A DNA stretch of 64,000 bases from Diplonema papillatum (Eukaryota > Euglenozoa > Diplonemea > Diplonemida > Diplonemidae), in NCBI GenBank assembly GCA_030068145.1, contig JAPJBO010000096.1:186001-250000 (forward strand), written 5' to 3'. The notes under the pieces were generated by a model that saw nothing but the letters and a program-made list of their open reading frames with translations, searched no databases and was not told the origin of the DNA. This document shows positions 56,785 to 64,000 of the stretch, one piece after another (within the stretch, counting starts at the first letter, position 1; every line of letters starts with the position of its first letter). A program made the translations under genes and the position numbers.

Positions 56785-57118
56785 TGACACCAACAGGCGT
56801 GCAGTATGCGGCTTAATTTGACTCAACACGGAGAATTTGACTAGGTCAGGACGATCTCAAGGATTGACAGATTGAGAGCTCTTTCTCGATGAATTGTGTG
56901 ATGGTGCATGGCCGCTGGCTGGTGGAGTGATTTGTCGGGTTGATTCCGTTAACGAACAAGATCTCGACCCTTAAATAGGTGGGCGTGTCGTTGTAGGGGG
57001 TGTCTTTTGGCATCAGCGGCTTGCTGTGTTTACCCGAGACGCGCACTACTGAAGGGGACTGCGCGCGACTTATAGCGCGGGGAAGAGCGAGCCAATAGCA
57101 GGTCTGTGATGCTCCACG
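56762..57118 (+). pseudogene. 18S rRNA fragment, ~350 bp
   Basis: Matches the universally conserved core: GAAACTTAAAGGAATTGACG, GCGGCTTAATTTGACTCAAC, AAGGATTGACAGATTGAGAG, GATGGTGCATGGCCGC, GGTGGAGTGATTTGTCGGG and TTCCGTTAACGAACAAG. It continues through GGACTGCGCGCGACTTA and CCAATAGCAGGTCTGTGATG. Variable parts have drifted and the fragment ends in unrelated DNA. It lies between two protein genes, near an exon of the large PH-like gene, so it is a relic. Confidence 0.92.
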
Positions 57119-57247
57119 AATAGGTGTGTCCATACCAAGGCGTGCCTTCCGAGGACAATGTACACTGCGGTCCTACCGCTGGCGTCATCGTTGATAGAAG
57201 CCTCCTCGTGATACCCTGCGATGGTTTCTGCCGTCGGTGACGCTAAC

Positions 57248-57390
57248 CTGAGCGCGCGAGAGGTGCCGTTCTCGTCTCTTCTGGCAGGGCTGACGGTCCG
57301 TGGATACTCGGCGCTTGAATCCAGCGTTCGGGGCTGCGACAGCTTCATCACTTTTCCCACGTAGAAAATGGGGTTGAACTCCTTCGGTAC
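57248..57390 (-). CDS. Probable downstream exon of the large PH-like gene
   Basis: An acceptor CCCACGCAG precedes GTACCGAAGG at 57390, and a donor CTCAG-GTTAGC ends it at 57248. The reading VPKEFNPIFYVGKVMKLSQ, RTLDSSAEYPRTVSPARRDE is protein-like and continues in phase from the exon ending at 58381. The exon leaves phase 2, which does not match the acceptor at 55952, so another exon is expected or the gene ends elsewhere. Confidence 0.5.
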
Positions 57391-58175
57391 CTGCGTGGGC
57401 GCAAAAACAATTAGCACGATCGGTTCTCACCCAGAGCGGACCTAGTTGGGGACGGGTGCAAGCTGCAGCTGTCGGATAGCTTCTGCAGAGTTCCTTTCGC
57501 TCCCACGTAGCATTGCGCAGATGGGGTAGCCGCAGGTAGTAGCTGTTCGTGTGTTCCCATCAGCTAGTTGACAAGCAATATGGGCGTGTGCGAATTTCAC
57601 CGCCTAGCTACGGAAACCTCGCCCATTGTGGGACACCAACATCACCAGCTGGTAGCTAACGGTGCAATATGGGCGGGTGTATGTTGGAATTCATGGCTTA
57701 ACGTGTGTAGGCAATTCGCGCCTATTTCTCCGTGGAAGCTAAACTCAGAACAGGATTCGAAACTGTGACCCAGGTGGCGACCGCCGGGTTTGACGGGTAT
57801 GCACTCGGAATTTCGTTAGTCTCGAGCTAATCAGGACAACTTCATTGCACAGTGAAGCAGGCTTGCCACATCTCTAAACGAGCGAAACTTCGCTCACCGA
57901 AGTGCGATGCTGACTACCGCTGCGCCACAGTGCGTGTGCCATGAGCCCAGCCTCAAAAAGCGCCTTAGAGGACACCATCGGGCTTTCTAAGATGTGTGGA
58001 GAGTGTGTTAGTAGACAGCTAGGAGGAGCTAGGCACTACGGGCCATGCTGGTTCTTCTTTCACGCGCTTGTATGTTCGCCCGTAGACATTCACATGCCCA
58101 CGTTAGTTATTTATTTACCTGCGCACATGCTAGGAACCCAACATCATTTCTTCCCCTCCATCTCTTACCTTTCGC

Positions 58176-58312
58176 CGTTTGTGCGTGCCGGGTGATAGTT
58201 TTCCCACTTCTATTTAGCCTGTGTATATTCAGGTAAGGAACCCCAATCAACCACCAAAACACGCTGTAGCCTGCACAATACATTGAAGGGCAACCCGCAA
58301 GATTGTTAGTAC
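58176..58312 (+). repeat. Element Z, copy 4 (intron of the large PH-like gene)
   Basis: TGTGCGTGCCGGGTGATAG, TGTGTATATTCAGGTAAGG, CAATCAACCACCAAAACACG, GAAGGGCAACCCGC and GTTAGTACTA, about 70 bases from the intron donor. Confidence 0.85.
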
Positions 58313-58380
58313 TAGAAGAATGTACACCCGGAAGAAGTGTTGCGTTTTGCTGACGTGCAATTTTGTAAAAGAACGCATAC

Positions 58381-61300
58381 CATGTGCCGAACGGACCTCG
58401 GCAGGTTGCCGTGCTTGGTGCAAGGCAGCCCGGTTTCCTGGTCGTAGGCGATGGGCGACTCGAAGGCCGACGTCGGAGAGTGCTTGAAGGCCTTGCCGCC
58501 GCTCTTTTTGGGCGACGGGAACACGGGGACTTCCTCGCCGCCGCTGTACGGAGAAACGCTGCGCCGCATCATCGGCTGGACCGGCGGGCGCGTGTACTCC
58601 GAGCGCGTGGGCGGCGGGCTGTAGTGCCGGCTGTGTGGCGAGATGGCGGCCGTCGTGACGACGGGCGGCGGCGTCCGAGAAATGGGCGGGGGAGAAAAGG
58701 AGGGCTTCGGCCGCAGCGCGGGGTGCTGGAGGAAGAGGAAGGGCGAGTCTACGTAGGTCAGCTTCGTGATGCTCGAGAGCTGCAGGGCGTAGCCTTTCGG
58801 CCGCTCGTTGTTCACGTGGTCGTCGAGGCTATCGGTGGAGACAACATACTCACTTACACCGCAACACAGCGTTCGGAGGACTAACCGCAGGCGCGTGGCG
58901 TCTGTCAACGACCTGCAGCGCACGACCAAATCCCACTGCATCGGCACCCTCAACGCCAGCCCGGTGCCGGGTGCACCGTAGATCAGCTCGGTGAAGGTCA
59001 GCAGGTCCAAGCACCGGTCCACGTCGCCGTTGAGTGCGATGGTGTACACGGCGCGGTCTCCGACCGCGAGCAGCCGCTGCTCCGCCGTTTTCCGGCCGAG
59101 CCCCTTCATCCCCTCGACCTCGCTGACGGTCACGAGCGCGGCGAAGTGCAGCAGCGGCACAGCGCCCGGGTCGCCCCCCCGAAGCTGCCCCATGAGCCGC
59201 CTCGCGTCGTCGCCTTGGACGCTGTCTGGATCAAGCACCGGGAGGACATGCAGCCCCTTCGGCCGGACGAAAACTTGGGGGTGCGGGTTGTTGCAGTCGT
59301 GCCAGCGGAGGTATCCGTTAAACACGTCGAGCACCGCCTCGTCGACTAGCAGCGCCGCCTGCGCGTTGTCGAAGCAGCCTTCGGCCTCCGGCATACGAGT
59401 AGCCCACGACGCCAGATCGTGCACGGCGGACAGCTGGTCTTTGATGCCGCTCTCCAGGATCGCGACCTCCGACCGGAGTTGCACGAGCAGCGCCGCGCGC
59501 GGGTCGAGCTGCGGCGGCGCAACCGGCAGCGGCGGCCGCGAACTGATGGGCGACGCCGACGCTGGCGGGAACGCGACGGACGGAAACCGGGATGCGACGC
59601 TCACCGGCGGCGGCGACGACGTCCGCTCGTTCTTGTACGCGTGGAACGCGTGCCGCGGGTGGTACGCCGCGTCGGAGTGCCCGCCGGGCGGGGAAGGCGG
59701 CGGCGCGGGGCCGATGGCCTCGTGGTACCCCACGGGCGGCCGCCTGTCCTCGGGCAGCGGGTGGTCGTAGTGCGCGCCCCGGCTGCTGGGATCCCGCCTG
59801 GGGTGCACGACGCTCGGGGCGCGGGCCGGCGACCGGTGCGCCCGCTTCTCGGTGTCGCTAGCCGCGCACAGCGAGCTGAACGCGTCGGCCGGCGGCACTG
59901 GGCTACCCCGGCTCTGCGCGAGGGCAGGGTTGTGCTTGAGCAGGTCGAAATGCTGCAGCTCCGCTGAGACATGACGGACGAACTGATCGTTGCTGAGGCC
60001 GTGCTGCGGGGGAGGACTATCGGGCAGGGGGGGCAGACGTGTGTCGAACGCGACGCCCGACTGCGTGAGGAGGAGGGTTAAGCTGCCTACTGGCTCGCTC
60101 GTGTGGAACGTGCTGTGTCGAGCGACTTCTGGGGACCAGTCGCGGATGGGGAGGTGCGGCGCTTTGCCGGCCGGCGCGGCCGCCGCGTTGAGGACGTCGA
60201 TCAGGTGGCACAGCGTCGCCGCCTGCGCCGGCGGCTTGCACCGAAAAGCGACTGGATCCTGGTTGTTGACCGTCAGCGCGATGCTCCCGTCGTGCAGGAT
60301 AAAACTCTCGCACACCGCACTCAGCGCAACGCACCGCGTCACCCTTCCAGCCCCATCGGCGAAGAACAGATGCCGATCCGACAGAAACGCAACATACTTC
60401 CCGTGCCGATCATCCCCTGACAAGGCACCCCCGGCCCCGTCAACTTCTGCGACCCAAAACAGCAGCAGTTTCGCCGCCCGGTCGCTCGGCCGCTTCTTCA
60501 GCCTCCGCTGCTTGTTGTGCCGCGCCGCCCGCCGATGGCGGTGCCCCCGGCCGTCGCTCGAGTCGTCGGAGCTCCAGCAGCTGGCCGGCGCGAGGTCCAC
60601 CCCGCGCTGGGCGGCCTCGCGCTCGGCTGCGGCGGCGAGAAGCGAGAAGTACTTCGCGAGGCTGCCGGCCCGGAGATCCACAGACTCCGGGAAGTCGCCC
60701 GCGCCGGCGGCCCTGAAGGCCGGCGGCGGTGCGCCGGGGCGGACTTGCGCGGCGTGCGCCATCCGGCGGCTTTGGTACTCGGCGGGTGTGGCGATGGTCA
60801 ACGGCGGGGGCACCAGAACGCCGGGCGGCGGCGGGTGGCCCGCAGTGAGAGCCACCGGCGACGCTGAGTAGTCCGTGTGGGTCTCCATCGTGCGCGGAGA
60901 CGCGGTGTACGCCGCCGGGAACGCGGACAGCACCGTCAAAGGCACGATGACGGCCTCCAGATGCGACACTCCGATGTTCGACAGGTGCGCCACCTCCGTC
61001 ACTCTCAGCCGCGTCGGCTCGCTGGCCTTTCGCACCGTGTTGATGACCCCGCCCGGGTCGTCCGCTTGGAACAAAATCCCGGCATTTTTCCGGGATCCGG
61101 TGGTCAACCCGATCCAGCCATCGGAAGACACGATGATGTGCGTGATTGCGCTGATAGGCACGGATCTTGGCGCTTGGTTGATGGGCACGACGGTGACGGC
61201 GGTCGGGGTGACGAGGAAGACTCCGAAGGACGCGTCCCTCGGGTTGTCCGACGTCGAGATCACCGCTTCGCCGGAGGCGAGGGAGACGAGCGACTGCCCG

Positions 61301-64000
61301 CCGCCCGGGAACCCGCAGGCCTCCTGGATCCGGGAGGGGACGGGGGAGAACGATTCGGCGATGACGGACAGTTTTTCCGCGGAGACGACGATGCCGCGGG
61401 AGGGCAGACGGACCGAGCGGGGATCGCGCACGACCACGGGGAGCGGGATGATCTCGTCGTACGAGTCGACGGGGCCGCGGTACAGCGGCGCGACGATTTC
61501 GGCGACGGAGCCGACTTCTTTGATGCGGCACCCGGCTTGCACCGCGATCAGGTGCGCGACGCGTTTGGCGTCCGCCTTTGACGGGAACCGAACGACGATG
61601 GGCAAGCTGCCGCCGCCGGTGAACCCAACGCCGCGGTCCTCGCGGGCGATGACGACTTTTTCGACGCGGCAGATGTCCACGCAGCGCCGGACGCGGCACG
61701 GGCGACCGGCGCCGCCCTGCACGACGTACAGCCCGGTGTCGCCGACGACGAGCACCCGCGCCGCGCTTTTCTCGGCGCCCAGGTGCACGACGCTCCCGGC
61801 GTACTTCACCAGCAGCTGCCCGCCGGCTTCTGGGCACCGCAGCGGGTCGAGGACAGCGGCGGCGTCGTCGTCATCGAGGGCCGCGGCCGCCTTCGCGTAG
61901 GAGACGAGCCCCTCCGGCCCGTGCGAGAGCTGCGAGAGCTCCGTCAATGCGAGCGGCAGCTCCGCCCGGTCGTCTGCGATCTCCGGCGCGCCTTTCCCAT
62001 CGCCGCGCACGCCAAACCGGCCCGCCAGCGCGCTCTCCTCGTTGATCGGCGACAGCCGGTTGACTTCGGACGCGAGCTGCTTCCTCAAGAAGTTGACCTC
62101 CCGGGACAGCACGTTCTTCCACTCGCCAGACGCCGATTCGAACCGCTTCGTCGGCGAGGTGTACTCCCCGCCCGCGGGGATGCTTTCGACGTGGGGGAGG
62201 TGGTGGAGGGGGTGGTCGTTTGAACGGCAGGTCTCGATGTCCGGGGGATGCGACGGCGGCCGGTGGGGCGAGTTGAGCGGCGGGATGGCGGCGTGGGCTC
62301 CGGGGCGCGGCGGCGTGATTTTGCGCAGGACGGAATCGTCCGCGGGCGAGATCACGGTGCCGTCGAGGTCGCGCACGAGACGGTGGACCGGCGGGAAAAC
62401 GGGCGGCAGGCGGACTTCGGCGAACAGCGGCGGCGGCGGGTTGAGGGGAAGCAGCGCCGGGCACGCGAGCACGGCCTCCGCCGATGCCTGCACGCCCGCC
62501 CAGAACAGCTCGACCGGCTTCGTGCCCGCCGCGCTCAGCGCCGCGCGCGCCTCCATCCCGCGCACGAAGGCATCGCCTTCGAAACCTTCGCCGGCGATCC
62601 GCAGGAGGCCGGCGGCGAACGGCGGGCGGCACGCCAGCGGCTCGGACTGGATCAGGTCCAGCGCCGCCTGCGTTCCGGTCTCGATCGCCGCGGTCCCGTC
62701 TTTTTCCAACGTTTTGCACCCGACGGTCACCTTCACAGCCGCCATCTCGGCACACCCACGGTTCATTTGACTCGTGTTCCGGGTGAGAGACGGCAGCACG
62801 TTGACCGGCCTGCCGTCCGGATCGTCAACGAACGCTTCGATATCGAGTTTCGACTCGAGAATCACCGCGTTCGAAAGAGTGCGCAGTACATGCAGGAGGT
62901 GGTCTACCTCGTTGAGAGGCCGCATGATGAGGTCGTATCCTGCGGACGTGATCAGGACCATCCAGTCGTCCGCCGTCCTGGTGACCTCCTTCACGTCTTT
63001 CAGCGCCGCGCACTGCCCGACGCTGCCGTCGCTGTCGACGAGCCACACGTGCTCGTCGGACACCATTGCGACCCACCGGCGCTGGACCTCCCACGGGGGG
63101 TTCACCGTGTCCGCCCAGTACACCCGCGCCACCCCGCCGCCGACTTCCCCCAATTTGCTCACGAGGACAGCAGCCTCCGGGCTCGCGCCGAGGGTCGGGT
63201 TTAAGTCGTACGGGAATGGCTCACTCGCCGCCGGCAGCGGGGTGAGGATATGTAGCCCCGCGGATGCGGTGGCCGCGCCGAGGTTCGGCCCGTGTGCGTC
63301 CCAGTCGCAGGCGGTGCGGTAGGTCTGCTCGCGCACGCCGGTCCAGAAGGCGCGGGCGTCTTCCGTGCACGCTGCGACGACGTGCATCGACAGCCGGAGC
63401 CGCTGGCCCCGGGTGTGCACCAGCCGCAGCGCCGCCGGGGCGCCTTGGGCGAACGGCGGCGGCGCGCCGAGGAACCCGTCGAGCAGCGCAGTCCTCGCGA
63501 CGTCCTCCAACCCCGGGTGCTGGCGGAGCTCGGCGGTAAGGAGGTACTTCGCCGCGGCGGTGCCGGCACGGTGGGCCCGTTCGCCCAGCCCGCCGTTCAG
63601 CGGGGAGCAGACGAGCACGGGCTGCGTCCCGCTGGTGCCGTACCGGGTCTTGAGGGAGAACGACGAAGACGCGGGCCGGCCGGCGGGCCTCTGCTTCTTC
63701 GGCTGGCACGACGCCGTCACGGTCACCGTGTGGCCATGCGGCGATCTCGACTTAGAACGCGCACCCCCTCGCTGGTCTTCCCGGCCCGACACCGACCGCC
63801 GCGCGCTGGTGCTGCAGCTCCGCCTCGTCTCGCGGAGCGACTCCTTCAAGACCCCGGTCACCTCCCTGCTGTCCCTGCTCATCTCGTTGAGCAGCATCGT
63901 CCGCTGCGAGTGTTCGATGTCGCGCACGTACTCCCTCCCCTCGGCCTCGCGCTGCTCGACGCCTCCGGCGCCGCCGCGGGCGCTTAAAAGATCAGCGCCC
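58381..64000 (-). CDS. Giant protein with five PH-like repeats (5' end outside window)
   Basis: One open exon runs from the window end (64000) to a donor ATG-GTATGC at 58381; the start is not in the window. Numbering from the codon at 63927 (GTG, not claimed as a start), PH-like units lie at about 285-352, 722-795, 900-970, 1175-1247 and 1618-1687. They share the pattern VLVVGDTGLYVV, RVRRCVDICRVEKV, then a hydrophobic strand and a helix with RL.LVLRTL. Between units are long Pro/Ala/Ser-rich stretches; the N-terminus is Arg/Ser-rich. The same unit occurs once in the next gene downstream (53874-55952), implying common origin. Very high GC and low complexity are as in that neighbour. PH-like units often bind lipids or proteins; the role here is unknown. 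A 990-bp intron with element Z follows, then a probable exon at 57390. Confidence 0.8.

Noticed and set aside
56846-57133. Minus-strand ORF of 95 codons reading a VEILFVNGINPT segment
   Set aside because: The DNA is an 18S rRNA relic; the reading is its antisense shadow.
57860-57945. Minus-strand A-box-like TGGCGCAGCGGTAG suggesting a tRNA
   Set aside because: No B box at tRNA distance and no clover-leaf can be drawn.
58384-63987. Many plus-strand ORFs over the PH-like genes
   Set aside because: Shadows of GC-rich minus-strand coding exons; low-complexity Arg/Gly/Ala composition.

Overview
The window is nuclear DNA from a unicellular eukaryote, most likely a diplonemid or a close euglenozoan relative. 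It holds spliceosomal GT-AG introns, a 16-base exact match to the core of the kinetoplastid/diplonemid spliced leader (about 44482-44505), trans-splice-like acceptors just upstream of ATGs, and rearranged 18S rRNA pieces. Genes are few, GC-rich and all on the minus strand. They sit in AT-richer DNA packed with short inverted-repeat elements, minisatellites and partial gene copies.

Layout. 1-961: satellite. 1.0-3.2 kb: decayed unrecognised coding DNA. 3.2-3.7 kb: 18S rRNA pieces. 4.06-4.83 kb: ankyrin-repeat gene with a broken 3' copy beside it. 7.2-10.1 kb: NOL9/Grc3-type polynucleotide 5'-kinase. 10.3-11.7 kb: broken, tandemly amplified copies of that kinase's own N-terminal coding region. 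11.76-12.6 kb: 180-bp repeats. 13.6-15.4 kb: truncated CSN5 3' ends and a 40-bp minisatellite. 15.4-17.9 kb: CSN5 (COP9 signalosome metalloprotease) in three recognised exons, with a 112-unit AC repeat ending at a 3' splice site. 18-35 kb: almost pure repeat. 35.8-38.4 kb and 47.6-50.9 kb: two paralogous three-exon genes encoding an N-terminal dCTP-pyrophosphatase-like (MazG-fold) domain followed by a twice-repeated module resembling part of a HECT domain; the second copy is truncated. 42.4-42.8 kb: decayed tyrosine recombinase (Crypton-like). 53.0-64.0 kb: two neighbouring genes for large low-complexity proteins with PH-like repeats; the larger runs off the window end, and the smaller has a tandem duplicate of its 3' end.

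Four themes recur. (1) Families named here X, Y, Z, P, V and W fill six of the seven introns I can define. (2) Four of the six gene loci lie beside truncated copies of their own ends. (3) Several foldback elements have clear inverted ends, some with 5-bp or TA target duplications. (4) 18S rRNA relics are scattered at three loci.

The genes do not form one pathway: CSN5 acts in cullin deneddylation, the kinase in pre-rRNA processing, and the MazG-like domain in nucleotide-pool cleaning. Co-orientation fits euglenozoan polycistronic transcription. Unlisted stretches over 300 bases (parts of 2.7-3.1, 5.2-7.2, 12.6-13.2, 18.2-19.5, 21.0-21.8, 32.0-33.1, 39.2-40.3, 43.0-43.7, 51.0-51.5, 51.7-52.2 kb) hold only short ORFs with no family resemblance.
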